A model generated the notes under the pieces. It was not told the DNA's origin, made no database searches, and worked only from the letters and a program-made list of their open reading frames with translations. A stretch of 64,000 nt of DNA from Variovorax saccharolyticus. Its GTDB lineage: Bacteria; Pseudomonadota; Gammaproteobacteria; Burkholderiales; Burkholderiaceae_C. This document shows positions 40,438 through 49,178 of this stretch, in pieces (position 1 is the first letter of the stretch; every line of letters begins with the position of its first letter). Position numbers and translations under genes: made by a program. Location: positions 1-64,000 of the forward strand of contig NZ_JASZYT010000005.1 in the NCBI RefSeq assembly GCF_030316765.1, given 5' to 3'.

Positions 40438-40986
40438 ATGACCGACATCATCCGCAGCGACCTCATCCTCTCTCGATCGGCCTTCAGCCACATCATCGAC
40501 GTGCCGATCGAGCAAGTCGACATCGGCAAATGGCTCTTCGGCCTGCGCGAAGCCGAGTACCAGCGGTGCGCGCCGCCGGACCATATCTCGTGCGGCACGA
40601 CCAGCACCGATGATGGTCGACCGATGTCCATCAATGTCGAGCAGATCGGCAGCGGTCTCGTCGTCCAGCACTACGTGGGCGAAGTTGTCGGAAAGCAGCG
40701 GTGCCTCATGGTCTCCACCTCTGACGTGTTCACACCGGCAGGGCGCACCCGGGTGCAGGTCATCTGGGAACTCAGCGCCAAGGGCTTGAATGACGGGCGC
40801 ACCGAGTACACGAACTCGGTGGTGTCGCATCCCACTGAAGAGTTTCTGGCTTTCATCGCCAGCCACGGCGTGAGCTTCGAGCAGGCATCGCACGATCGAC
40901 AGGCTGCCTCCGGCGATCACAACAGCCGGGAAACGCCGCTGTTCGCGGAGAGCATCGCCCGCGCAGCCCTTGGCCAACGCCAGTAG
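40438..40986 (+). CDS. Uncharacterised soluble protein, possibly SRPBCC/START-like
   Basis: The frame starts at ATG 40438 with AAGGAG at 40427-40432 and encodes 182 aa with no signal peptide or membrane segment. Alternating strand-like stretches such as GLVVQHYVGEVVGKQRCLMVS and RTRVQVIWELSAKG suggest a ligand-binding beta-sheet fold of the SRPBCC type. The match is weak and I cannot name a family with confidence. It stands alone, ending just before the promoter of the alternative oxidase gene. Confidence 0.6.
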   Translation: MTDIIRSDLILSRSAFSHIIDVPIEQVDIGKWLFGLREAEYQRCAPPDHISCGTTSTDDGRPMSINVEQIGSGLVVQHYVGEVVGKQRCLMVSTSDVFTPAGRTRVQVIWELSAKGLNDGRTEYTNSVVSHPTEEFLAFIASHGVSFEQASHDRQAASGDHNSRETPLFAESIARAALGQRQ

Positions 40987-40993
40987 CCGGGCC

Positions 40994-41036
40994 TTGACGC
41001 TCGGCCTTAAACATATATACTACATACATGTTTAAG
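40994..41036 (+). promoter_or_regulatory. Strong sigma-70 promoter with overlapping palindrome before the alternative oxidase gene
   Basis: TTGACG (40994-40999) and TATACT (41016-41021) are separated by 16 bp, a near-consensus promoter. A perfect inverted repeat, CTTAAACAT (41006-41014) and ATGTTTAAG (41028-41036) with a 13-bp spacer, flanks the -10 element. A protein bound there would block RNA polymerase. I cannot name the regulator. The controlled genes suggest one that senses nitric oxide or respiratory inhibition. Confidence 0.65.
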
Positions 41037-41092
41037 TGACGCGGTAGACATCCTTCGAAGAAGCGTCAAGGCTCCCTCAGCGAAAATCCCAG

Positions 41093-41746
41093 ATGACGAA
41101 CCCCACACAAGCCCGCAGCCTCGACATGCATCACCCGGTCTCCGGCACCTCCGATCGCATCGCCTTGGGCATCACGCTGTCCCTTCGCTTTCTCGCCGAC
41201 ACCTTCTTCGCCAAGCGCTACGGCAACCGTGCCATCGTGCTGGAAACCGTCGCTGCCGTGCCGGGCATGGTCGGCGGCATGCTGGTGCACCTGCGCTGCC
41301 TGCGCTGGATGGTGGACGACCACGGCTGGATCCGCACGCTTCTCGACGAAGCCGAGAACGAACGCATGCACCTGATGACCTTCGTCGAGATCGCCAAGCC
41401 CAACTGGTTCGAGCGCCTGGTGGTGCTGATGACTCAGGCCCTGTTCTTCGTCTTCTTCTTCGGCCTCTACCTGGTCTCCTCGCGCACGGCGCACCGGCTG
41501 GTCGGCTACTTCGAGGAAGAGGCGGTCATCAGCTACACCCGCTACCTGAACGAGATCGACGAGGGCAGGGTAGAGAACATCGCGGCCCCTGCGCTGGCGA
41601 TCGACTACTGGAAGCTGGCTCCCGATGCGCGCCTGCGCGACGTGGTGCTCGCGGTGCGCATGGACGAGGCCGGCCATCGCGACGTCAACCATGCATTCGC
41701 CGACGCCCTGACCGCGAGCGGCCCTGCGCAAGCCGCAGCGCAGTAG
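41093..41746 (+). CDS. aox: Alternative oxidase (ubiquinol oxidase, cyanide/NO-insensitive)
   Basis: This 217-aa di-iron membrane-associated oxidase passes electrons from ubiquinol to O2 without proton pumping. All four iron-ligand motifs are present: LETVA, NERMHL, FEEEAV and DEAGH. Two hydrophobic segments (AAVPGMVGGMLVHL and VLMTQALFFVFFFGLYLV) anchor it in the membrane face. Bacterial AOX genes are patchily distributed. It is followed after 28 bp by a truncated globin, and both lie behind a strong promoter with a palindrome. Confidence 0.93.
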   Translation: MTNPTQARSLDMHHPVSGTSDRIALGITLSLRFLADTFFAKRYGNRAIVLETVAAVPGMVGGMLVHLRCLRWMVDDHGWIRTLLDEAENERMHLMTFVEIAKPNWFERLVVLMTQALFFVFFFGLYLVSSRTAHRLVGYFEEEAVISYTRYLNEIDEGRVENIAAPALAIDYWKLAPDARLRDVVLAVRMDEAGHRDVNHAFADALTASGPAQAAAQ

Positions 41747-41774
41747 AGACGGCCTCGAGGCGACGCAGCACCCG

Positions 41775-42179
41775 ATGCCCGGCACCCAGCTCTGCACCGA
41801 GGCCGAAGTCGCGGCGCTCGTGCACACCTTCTATGCGCGTGTCCGCCAGGACGAAGTGCTGGGACCGATCTTCGAGGCGCATATCGACGACTGGGACCGC
41901 CACCTGAGCAAGCTGGTGGATTTCTGGTCGGCCATCCTTCGGCGCACCGGCCGGTTCTCGGGTGCACCCATGCCCAGGCATGCGGCACTGCCCGGCCTCT
42001 CCGCAGAGCTGTTCCAGCACTGGTTGAAGCTGTTCCGGGAGAACGCGGCCGCCCTGGCCAACCGCGCGATGGGCGACGAAGCCTGCGCCATGGCCGAGCG
42101 CATCGCGCAAAGCCTGTGGATGGGCTACCAGATCAGCCGCGATCCGGACGCCGTGCCGTCGGCGCTCGCCCATCGCTGA
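41775..42179 (+). CDS. Group III truncated hemoglobin
   Basis: This 134-aa heme protein has FYARVRQDEVLGPIFEAH near the N-terminus, W-D-R-H-L-S-K-L in the E-helix region and PRHAALPGL, with the proximal His near residue 66. These features fit the group III truncated globins. Group III globins are linked to NO or reactive-nitrogen tolerance and to respiration at low oxygen in some bacteria. Co-transcription with an NO-insensitive terminal oxidase supports such a role here, as inference. Confidence 0.85.
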   Translation: MPGTQLCTEAEVAALVHTFYARVRQDEVLGPIFEAHIDDWDRHLSKLVDFWSAILRRTGRFSGAPMPRHAALPGLSAELFQHWLKLFRENAAALANRAMGDEACAMAERIAQSLWMGYQISRDPDAVPSALAHR

Positions 42180-42229
42180 GCGGCAGATCGAGGAGGTTTC
42201 GCGCGGCGTGGTCGGGCCTGGCTCACGCC

Positions 42230-42979
42230 TCAGGCCAGGTAGTCGTGCTCGACCGTGCCGAGCGCCAGCGTCATGTCGGCGATGTAGTGCAAGGCCGATT
42301 CGACCTTCAGCACCGGCAAGTCGGCCACCGGCGCCAGCGCGTGCGGATGCAGTTCGAGCGAGGCCGGGCCGCTCCAGGCGCCGTGCAGCGTGACGTCGAC
42401 CATGTGATAGCGCACCAGCTCGCAGATGCGCGGCGTGCCGTCGACATGGGGAATGATCTTGAGCAGGAAGTTGGGTTGCGCGATGGCGGCGAGGATCGGT
42501 GCGTGCTCCAGCGTGCGGTGCTTGAAGCCCATGGTGGCCTTGGCGACGCGCACCTTGCCGTAGTCGAGGGTGCCGACCACCACGTCGGTCTCGTAGTCGA
42601 GTGCCGGCGAGGCCAGCTTCTTCGGAAAGCCCCACAGCTCGCGCCCGCCGGCGATCGGCGGGTGGTCGTCGAGGTACATCGCATGCACGTAGGCCCCTTG
42701 CTCCACGCCGCGGTCGGTGCGCAGCTGCACCGGGATCACCTGCCCCGATTCGGTGTAGTCGCCGAAGCCGGTGGAGTCCGGCATGCGGATGAACTCGTAC
42801 TTCACCAGCGGCTCGACCACTTCGAGCGGCTCGGGCACCACGGCACGCAGCGCGTCGATGTCGGTGCGATAGGTGACGACCACGAACTCGCGCCGCATGA
42901 AGCGGTAGGGCCCCGGCGGAAATGCCGGGCTGGTCAGCGGCATGGCGAATGCGGTCCGGCGGATGTCAGCGATGTTCAT
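42230..42979 (-). CDS. adc: Acetoacetate decarboxylase
   Basis: This 249-aa enzyme decarboxylates acetoacetate to acetone and CO2. The active-site block [15 protein letters not shown] contains the Schiff-base lysine with its adjacent Lys, as in the Clostridium enzyme. MFxVxYRTD-like and YVHAMYLDD blocks also match. Its start overlaps the end of the patatin gene by 14 bp. Together they may link polyhydroxybutyrate or lipid turnover to acetoacetate disposal, which is inferred from context. Confidence 0.92.
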   Translation of the reverse strand: MNIADIRRTAFAMPLTSPAFPPGPYRFMRREFVVVTYRTDIDALRAVVPEPLEVVEPLVKYEFIRMPDSTGFGDYTESGQVIPVQLRTDRGVEQGAYVHAMYLDDHPPIAGGRELWGFPKKLASPALDYETDVVVGTLDYGKVRVAKATMGFKHRTLEHAPILAAIAQPNFLLKIIPHVDGTPRICELVRYHMVDVTLHGAWSGPASLELHPHALAPVADLPVLKVESALHYIADMTLALGTVEHDYLA

Positions 42980-44162
42980 GGGGGCTCCGGGTGGTTGCGG
43001 GAGAAGCGAGCGGCCGCCTGATGCGAGGCTCGCCGGGCTCGCCGAGATCGAAGGTGGTGACGCCGTTGGTCTGCGCGCGGCCTTGCAGCGCGTCGGGATG
43101 GCTCAGTACGCGGCGCATGTCGCGCAGGCCGACCTCCCAGTGTTCCTCGACCGTGGCGCGAGAGAATTCGTAGTCCTTGGATTCGCGCTCGTAGGGCTTG
43201 TCGCGGTAGATCAGGTGGAAGATGTCGATCGGCGGATGCGTGAGCTGCGCCTGCACCGCCTGCACGCTCGGGTCCTTGCGCAGCGCGGGCGGCAGCTTGC
43301 CGATCAGGTCGGCGATCGCCTGCTGCAGGTTCACGTTGGCCGCCAGCGCGTCGGTGTTCATGCGCGTGCGGCTGGAGTAGGTGATGTCCTTCTGCCGCCG
43401 CAGCACGTCCGACATCGTGACTGGCACCGATCCGCGCGCATTGAAGAGGTCGACCTGCATCACTACCAGCGGCTCGCCGCCGTCCTGGTTGTCCAGCAGG
43501 TATTGCAGCGGCGTGTTGGAGACCAGGCCGCCGTCCCAGTACAGCTCCCCGCCGACTTCCACCGGCGCGAAGCCCGGCGGCAGCGCGCCGCTGGCCATGA
43601 TGTGCTCCGGGCCGATCTTCCGGGTCTTGTTGTCGAAGTACACCGCGTTGCCGGTGCACACGTTGACCGCGCCGACGCTGAGCCGTACCTCGCCGGCGTT
43701 GATGCGGTCGAAATCGACCAGCCGCTCGAGCGTCTGCCTGAGCGGCGCGGTGTCGTAGTAGCTCAGCATCGGCGCCGCACCGCCCATCATCAGCGTGGGC
43801 GACAGGCGCGGCGTGAAGAAGCCCGGGATGCCGAACATCGTCGCGAGGCCGGCGCTCCACTCGTTGAGGGTCGGCCGATCGGCCAGCCAGCCTGGCAGGC
43901 GTTGCGGTGCGCCCGACGAGACCAGCTGCCAGAACTCGCGCAGCCGCTCCACGCGGCGCTCGGGCGCGTTGCCGGCGATCAGTGCCGCGTTGATGGCGCC
44001 GATGGACACGCCGGCGATCCAGTCGGGCAGTGGCGTCCGGTCGCTCAGCGCTTCATAGACGCCCGCCTGGTACGCGCCCAGGGCGCCCCCGCCCTGCAGC
44101 ACCAACGACGTGCGCGAGCCGCGAAGCAGGGGAGGGAGGCGGGAGCGTTGTCTGGTGTTCAT
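42966..44162 (-). CDS. Patatin-like phospholipase family protein
   Basis: This 398-aa protein starts MNTRQRSRL. It has the oxyanion Gly-rich loop [15 protein letters not shown] (residues 20-34), the nucleophile motif GVSIG with Ser53, and the catalytic Asp in WDGG (Asp210). It carries a C-terminal DUF3734-like extension ([20 protein letters not shown]). Proteins of this type sit near hydroxybutyrate genes in many Burkholderiales. It lies upstream of adc in the same operon with a 14-bp overlap. Confidence 0.9.
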   Translation of the reverse strand: MNTRQRSRLPPLLRGSRTSLVLQGGGALGAYQAGVYEALSDRTPLPDWIAGVSIGAINAALIAGNAPERRVERLREFWQLVSSGAPQRLPGWLADRPTLNEWSAGLATMFGIPGFFTPRLSPTLMMGGAAPMLSYYDTAPLRQTLERLVDFDRINAGEVRLSVGAVNVCTGNAVYFDNKTRKIGPEHIMASGALPPGFAPVEVGGELYWDGGLVSNTPLQYLLDNQDGGEPLVVMQVDLFNARGSVPVTMSDVLRRQKDITYSSRTRMNTDALAANVNLQQAIADLIGKLPPALRKDPSVQAVQAQLTHPPIDIFHLIYRDKPYERESKDYEFSRATVEEHWEVGLRDMRRVLSHPDALQGRAQTNGVTTFDLGEPGEPRIRRPLASPATTRSPHEHR

Positions 44163-44353
44163 GGAGGGCCTTGCCGGGTGGAGTGCGACGCACCGGGAGC
44201 GGATCCAGCCTGGCGCCCCCGAAGGCGCTCGCAGCATACGTGCCATTTCGATGTCTGCACATCCCACGGAAGACATGCGACAAAGGATGCAGCGCAAGCG
44301 GAGGGCCCCTCCCTATGATTGCCTTCCTCCCGACACTTGAAGGAGTCCCAGAG

Positions 44354-45889
44354 ATGAGGAAGCCGGTCTTGATCGTTGGCGCCGGGCCCGTGGGCATGAC
44401 CTTGGCCATGGCGCTCCGGCGCCGCGGCGTCGCGGTCCGCATCGTGGACAAGGCCGCGGCACGCACCGACAAATCCAAGGCGCTGGTGCTCTGGGCCAGG
44501 ACGCTGGAGATGCTGGACATCGAAGGCTGTGCGGCCCCCTTCGTCCAGGCCGGGCTGCCCGCAGGCGGCGTGCACATCCAGGAAGCGGGCGGCAAGCCGT
44601 TGCTGGACGTGTCTTTCTCGACGGCGCGCAGCGTCTACAAGTTCGCGCTGATGCTGCCGCAGTCCGAGACCGAACGCCTGCTCGAAGAAGAGCTGGGCCG
44701 GCTTCAGGTCAGGGTCGAGCGTTCCACCGAGCTGCTGTCGTTCCAGGACAGCGAAGGCGGCATCGTGGCGTCGATCAAGCATGCGGACGGTCTGGTGGAG
44801 GCGTTCCCGGCCTCCTGGATCGCCGGCTGCGATGGCGCCCACAGCACGGTCCGCCATGCGCTGGGCGCCGCCTTCGAAGGCGACACGTCGCCGTCGGACT
44901 TTCTGCTGGCGGACGTGGAGGTCGACGGCGAGGTGGCGCGAGACGCCCTGACGATCTGCTGGGCCGCGGACGGCATCGCCGCCTTCTTCCCCATCGATGG
45001 CTCGCGCATGCGCGTGGTCGCGGATTGCGGACCGTCCGCGCCAACGGAGCGCTCCGCCCCGACGCTGGAGGAGGTCCAGGCCATTGTCGATCAGCGCGGA
45101 CCGGCCGGGCTTCGCTTGCGCGATCCGGTCTGGCTGAGCAGTTTTCGCATCAACGAGCGCAAGGTCAGGGACTACCGGCATGGCCGCGTCTTTCTCGCCG
45201 GCGACGCAGCGCATGTCCACAGCCCCGCAGGCGGGCAAGGCATGAATACGGGCATGCAGGACGCCTTCAATCTCGCATGGAAGCTGGCCCTGGTCTGGCA
45301 CGACCGCGCGGCGCCCGCGCTGCTCGACAGCTACTCGGCCGAGCGCAGCGCGATCGGCGACCAGGTGCTGCGCAACGCGGGCAACATGACCCGGGTGGCG
45401 ATGATGCGAAACCCCGTGCTCCAGGAGATCCGCCGGCTGGCGGCGCACAACCTCGGGCGTGTTCCCGCGTTGCGCCAGCACATGGTGGATCAGCTCTCGG
45501 AGGTGGATCTGCACTACCGCGACAGCCCGTTGACGCTGCGCCATGCCGGCGCTGCCTCCGGGCCCGCGCCAGGCGATCGCGCGGCCGATGTCGCGTTGCT
45601 GAAGCCGGCCGATGGCAGCACCCGTCTGCACGAGGTGCTGAGGACGGGAAAGTTCGCAGTGCTTTCGGTCGGCGTGCCGCCGGTGGAACTTCCGGCTGCG
45701 CTGCGCGACATCGCCGCGCCGGTGGAGGGCATCGCAAGCACCGACTATCCGTCGGGGCATGTCTGGCTCGTGCGACCGGATGCCTATGTCGCGACCGGCA
45801 CGTCCGGCCGGCACCCGTCCGAGATCGTCGCGGCGCTGGAAAGGCTTGTCCTCAGGCCGGGCGCCGTCTCAGGTCTTCCAGGCGCTTGA
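44354..45889 (+). CDS. FAD-dependent aromatic monooxygenase (PheA/TfdB class)
   Basis: This 511-aa flavoprotein has LIVGAGPVGMTLAMALRRRG at the N-terminus, the DG motif GCDGAHSTVRHALG near residue 160, and GDAAHVHSPAGGQGMNTGMQ near residue 286. A thioredoxin-like C-terminal domain is suggested by the length and by VLSVGVPP. It hydroxylates a phenolic or polyketide-like substrate that cannot be read from sequence. It stands alone on the plus strand, and its last 38 bp overlap the ankyrin gene tail-to-tail. Confidence 0.88.
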   Translation: MRKPVLIVGAGPVGMTLAMALRRRGVAVRIVDKAAARTDKSKALVLWARTLEMLDIEGCAAPFVQAGLPAGGVHIQEAGGKPLLDVSFSTARSVYKFALMLPQSETERLLEEELGRLQVRVERSTELLSFQDSEGGIVASIKHADGLVEAFPASWIAGCDGAHSTVRHALGAAFEGDTSPSDFLLADVEVDGEVARDALTICWAADGIAAFFPIDGSRMRVVADCGPSAPTERSAPTLEEVQAIVDQRGPAGLRLRDPVWLSSFRINERKVRDYRHGRVFLAGDAAHVHSPAGGQGMNTGMQDAFNLAWKLALVWHDRAAPALLDSYSAERSAIGDQVLRNAGNMTRVAMMRNPVLQEIRRLAAHNLGRVPALRQHMVDQLSEVDLHYRDSPLTLRHAGAASGPAPGDRAADVALLKPADGSTRLHEVLRTGKFAVLSVGVPPVELPAALRDIAAPVEGIASTDYPSGHVWLVRPDAYVATGTSGRHPSEIVAALERLVLRPGAVSGLPGA

Positions 45890-46490
45890 TGAACTGTTCC
45901 GGCAAGCGCCGTGACCTTGCGATGTCGACCGCGTCACGACCTTTGAAGTCGGTGATGGCGGCATCCGCCCCGGCTGCGATCAGGAGTTCCAGTGTCTTGA
46001 GCCGCTTGAGCCTGGCCGCGTAGAAGACAGGGGTTTCACCATGCGCTCGCAGGTCGAGCTCGGGCTTTGCCATGAGCAAGGTCCGGCACATCATCTCGTC
46101 GTCGCGCCACAAAGCCGCCCAGAGTGAATGGCTTGCGTTCGCACCCCGCTCCACAAGGAACTTGACCAGAGGCAGGTTCTCGCCGCGTGCGACCGCGTAC
46201 CAGAGGGGCGTCGCACGAAAATCACCTTCGTCCTCGTCCATCGGCACTTCGCCTTCGAGGTCGCACCCCGCTGCGAGGAGCGCCGCCACGGTCTTGAGTC
46301 CGTGCGCTTCCGCGAGGGGCGTGCTGCCGGGCTTCACGGCGCAGGCGAGGTGCAGCGCAGTGCGACCCTTGGCGTCGGTTGCCCCGGCCAACTCAGGCGC
46401 CCGGGCCAGGGTCGCTGCGACCGAAGCAGCGTCCCATCTCTTCGCCGCAGCGAAGAGCGATGTCCTGGACGGCTGGCGACCGAGCCCCAT
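45852..46490 (-). CDS. Ankyrin-repeat protein
   Basis: This 212-aa soluble protein consists of about five ankyrin-like repeats. Readable ones include DAKGRTALHLACAV, FRATPLWYAVARGENLPLVKFLVERGA, AHGETPVFYAARLKRLKTLELLIAAGA and DFKGRDAVDIARS. Such repeats mediate protein-protein contacts. The start overlaps the stop of the DUF2061 gene (TGATG), so translation is coupled, and both sit behind a Fur-like box. A longer N-terminal reading to 46586 is possible but lacks a ribosome site. Confidence 0.85.
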   Translation of the reverse strand: MGLGRQPSRTSLFAAAKRWDAASVAATLARAPELAGATDAKGRTALHLACAVKPGSTPLAEAHGLKTVAALLAAGCDLEGEVPMDEDEGDFRATPLWYAVARGENLPLVKFLVERGANASHSLWAALWRDDEMMCRTLLMAKPELDLRAHGETPVFYAARLKRLKTLELLIAAGADAAITDFKGRDAVDIARSRRLPEQFIKRLEDLRRRPA

Positions 46491-46708
46491 CACGCCTGAT
46501 GCGGGGCAGGGACGAGGCCCGGCTCCTGCTGCTCTCGCCGAGTCCAGAAGAGCTCGTGGAAAAAGAATGCGACCGTGTTCACGCACGGCTCGATGAGCGC
46601 CACCGCACCTGATACGCGCCAGTCGCCGGTCAACAGATAGGTCACGGCGAATGCAACGCTGAAGTGCAGGGCAGCAAAACTGATGGTCTTCTTGAGGTGG
46701 CGGTTCAT
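46490..46708 (-). CDS. DUF2061 small membrane protein
   Basis: This 72-aa protein has two hydrophobic segments: AALHFSVAFAVTYLLTGDW and SGAVALIEPCVNTVAFFFHEL. It shows the DUF2061 pattern K-x-x-S-x-x-x-x-H-F and E-P-x-x-N-T-x-x-F-F-x-H-E. AAGGAG precedes the ATG by 7 bases. A TACAAT -10 element (complement of 46726-46731) and a Fur-like palindrome lie just upstream, so iron control is likely. The function of the family is unknown. Confidence 0.85.
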   Translation of the reverse strand: MNRHLKKTISFAALHFSVAFAVTYLLTGDWRVSGAVALIEPCVNTVAFFFHELFWTRREQQEPGLVPAPHQA

Positions 46709-46738
46709 GGCGACTCCTTGCCTCGATTGTACGAGCGG

Positions 46739-46755
46739 ATGAGAGTAATTCTCAT
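46739..46755. promoter_or_regulatory. Fur-box-like palindrome before the DUF2061-ankyrin operon
   Basis: ATGAGAGTAATTCTCAT is a 7-1-7 inverted repeat (TGAGAGT-A-ATTCTCA, one mismatch) close to the Fur consensus TGATAATnATTATCA. It overlaps the -35 zone of a minus-strand promoter whose -10 is TACAAT at 46726-46731. It lies 31 bp upstream of the DUF2061 start. Confidence 0.6.
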
Positions 46756-46923
46756 TTGCGCGTGCTATCGAAGCGATAGGGCACGCGGCAGCGCAGCCTT
46801 CGACATCGAGATGTGCTCCGGTGTGCCGAAACGCACATACAGCCAGGCATCCCCTCGCCAGAATGGTCCCAAGCAGCGACTTGCGGTGCGGCAGAAGATG
46901 CACCGCTCTTCAGGAGACGGACC

Positions 46924-47214
46924 ATGGAATCCATCCATCAGCAGCCAGCGTGGACCGACGCTGTCGAGCATGCCGGAGCCGGTGCCAGCACGCGGGGTCT
47001 GCAAAAGGCGCTGACGGCGCTGGCCGTCGCCGTCGCAGCGCTCGCGAGCGCGGTCGTGCTGGTCCTGATTCCGCAGCCGATTCCCTATGCATCGCCGGTG
47101 CCGCTCGCCTGCAGCGGGACCGGGACGCACGAATCACCCGAGGTCGCCATGGCGCGGCACACGAGCCGCCTTTCCAGGAGCATCGATGACATACCCAACT
47201 CCCAATGTGCGTGA
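46924..47214 (+). CDS. 96-aa hypothetical one-helix protein
   Basis: ATG 46924 follows an AGGAGA ribosome site (46910-46915). The product has a hydrophilic N-terminus and one membrane segment (LTALAVAVAALASAVVLVLI), then a short polar tail. Its last 29 bp overlap the start of the downstream hydrolase gene, suggesting coupling. I do not recognise a family, and the gene may not be real. Confidence 0.4.
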   Translation: MESIHQQPAWTDAVEHAGAGASTRGLQKALTALAVAVAALASAVVLVLIPQPIPYASPVPLACSGTGTHESPEVAMARHTSRLSRSIDDIPNSQCA

Positions 47215-48019
47215 GTCAGGCACCGGACCCGGTGTCGTCTGCGTCCACTCGAACGCAAGTACTTCGTCGCAGTGGCGCGCATTAATGGATCGCCTGTCCC
47301 CGGACTTTCATGTCTTCGCGCCGGACTCTTTCGGCGCCGGACAAAGTCCTGCGTGGCCGAGGGACCGCGTCGTGACGCTGAGCGACGAGGCGGCGCTGCT
47401 GGAACCGGTCTTCGAGGCGGCTGGATCGCCGTTCTCTCTCGTCGGCCACTCGTACGGCGGCGCGGTGGCGCTGATGGCGGCTCTGGCCCGGCCGAGCCGC
47501 GTTCGCGCGATCGCGGTCTACGAGCCGACGCTCTTCGCGCTGCTCGATGAGGAACATCCCGGGCACGTGGCGGCCAGCGGCATACGTTCTGCAGTCGCTG
47601 ACGCGGTCCGCGCCCTCGAGGCGCACGACCCTGCGGGCGCGGCCCAGGTCTTCATCGACTACTGGATGGGCCCCGGGACCTGGAGCCGGATACCCGCCGC
47701 TCGCCAGGCGCCGATCGCGGCATCCATAGTCAATGTCGCGGGCTGGGCGCATGCCCTGTTTTCAGAGCCCACGCCATTGCGCGCGTTTCGCGCGCTGAAG
47801 GTTCCGGTCCTGTACATGGTGGGCGGGAAATCGCCGGCTTCGTCGCGGGGGGTGGCCCGACTCCTGACGAGCGCGCTGCCCAATGTCAAGGTGCTCGAGT
47901 TCGGCGAACTGGGTCACATGGGGCCCGTGACACATCCGGAATTGGTCAACGACGCCGTGGCGGACTTTCTTTCTCACAACGCGTGGGTGCGCGGCTCAGC
48001 CGCGAGCAGATCGACCTAG
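47186..48019 (+). CDS. Alpha/beta hydrolase
   Basis: This 277-aa hydrolase starts MTYPTPNVRESGTGPGVVCV with CAGGAG seven bases upstream. It shows the oxyanion region VCVHSNASTSSQWRAL, the elbow GHSYGGAVALM with the nucleophile Ser near residue 92, and the C-terminal His in GELGHMGPVTHP. Substrate is unknown. It ends 26 bp before the diguanylate cyclase gene. Confidence 0.85.
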   Translation: MTYPTPNVRESGTGPGVVCVHSNASTSSQWRALMDRLSPDFHVFAPDSFGAGQSPAWPRDRVVTLSDEAALLEPVFEAAGSPFSLVGHSYGGAVALMAALARPSRVRAIAVYEPTLFALLDEEHPGHVAASGIRSAVADAVRALEAHDPAGAAQVFIDYWMGPGTWSRIPAARQAPIAASIVNVAGWAHALFSEPTPLRAFRALKVPVLYMVGGKSPASSRGVARLLTSALPNVKVLEFGELGHMGPVTHPELVNDAVADFLSHNAWVRGSAASRST

Positions 48020-48045
48020 GTCCGCGATCAGGTATCTTCGGCACA

Positions 48046-49092
48046 ATGCCCGTCCCAATCACGCCGACATCGAATCCTTCGCTTGCGGATCTGTCCCGTT
48101 CGGTCACTGGCGCCAACAGCCTGGAAGAGCTCGCGCGCCCATTGCTCGAGATGCTGCATGTCGCGACCGGGCTGGAGTCCACCTACCTGACCTCGATCGA
48201 CCTGAAGGCCGGCGAGCAACAGGTTCAGTTCACGCTCAACCGGGGCGCGATGTCGATTCCCGAGGGGCTGACCGTGCCCTGGGGCGACACCCTTTGCAAA
48301 CGCGCGCTCGACGAGGAGAAGTCCTTCTGCAATGACGTCGCCGAAAGCTGGGGCGACTCCGAAGCGGCAAGGGCACTGGGGATCAAGACCTACGCCAGCG
48401 CCCCGGTACGAACCAGCGAAGGGCTGCTGGTCGGCACGCTGTGTGCGGCTGGCGGCAGCTCCGTCGAACTCGGCGATTGGGCGCAGAGCACCCTCAACAT
48501 GTTCTCGAAGATGGTGTCGCAATACATCGAGCGCGAACTGCTCCTCCAGCAGCTGAAGGCAGCCAATTCCGAGCTGATGATCCATGCGCTGACCGACGCC
48601 CTGACCGGCCTGCCGAATCGCCGCGCCATCCTCGACGAACTCGGGCGCATGCTCGCGCGCTGCGCACTCGATGGCATGCCCCTGCTCGTCGGCCTCGTGG
48701 ATCTCGATGACTTCAAGGCGATCAACGACACGCGGGGGCACCACCGGGGAGACCAGTTCCTGCAGGCCATCGGCCACCGGCTGGGCGGCGCGGTGCGGGC
48801 AGCCGACATGGTCGGACGCATGGGCGGGGATGAATTCGCCGTGCTCGCGCCCGGTCCCCATGAAGGCATCGATCCGGGCGAGGCGGCGAATGCTCTGCGG
48901 CAGCGACTCGCGAAGGCAACGGCGGGTCGCTACTTGCTTGGCGACGCGGCGCTCGACTATGCTGGCGCGAGCGTCGGCGTGGTCGCACTGCACGGCGGGG
49001 TCGACGCCGAGACCGCATTGCGGCAAGCCGATGCTGCGATGTATGCGGACAAGCGCAGTCGCAAGACAGCCGTGGCTCAGCGGCCTTCCTGA
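48046..49092 (+). CDS. GAF-GGDEF diguanylate cyclase
   Basis: This 348-aa cytosolic protein has an N-terminal GAF domain (about residues 10-165) and a C-terminal GGDEF domain. The GAF domain contains TLCKRALDEEKSFCNDV and YASAPVRTSEGLLVGTLCA. The GGDEF domain begins DALTGLPNRRAIL, and its active motif GGDEF is intact at about residues 263-267. It should make cyclic di-GMP in response to a small ligand or redox signal at the GAF domain. I did not see an RxxD inhibitory site immediately before GGDEF. Confidence 0.92.
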   Translation: MPVPITPTSNPSLADLSRSVTGANSLEELARPLLEMLHVATGLESTYLTSIDLKAGEQQVQFTLNRGAMSIPEGLTVPWGDTLCKRALDEEKSFCNDVAESWGDSEAARALGIKTYASAPVRTSEGLLVGTLCAAGGSSVELGDWAQSTLNMFSKMVSQYIERELLLQQLKAANSELMIHALTDALTGLPNRRAILDELGRMLARCALDGMPLLVGLVDLDDFKAINDTRGHHRGDQFLQAIGHRLGGAVRAADMVGRMGGDEFAVLAPGPHEGIDPGEAANALRQRLAKATAGRYLLGDAALDYAGASVGVVALHGGVDAETALRQADAAMYADKRSRKTAVAQRPS

Positions 49093-49178
49093 AGCGCGAC
49101 GTCCGCCATGCAGCAGGCGCCATGGGCGCTTGCATCCTCTCCAGGCGAAGGAGCCGCACCTTGCTCGCGAACCGTTCC

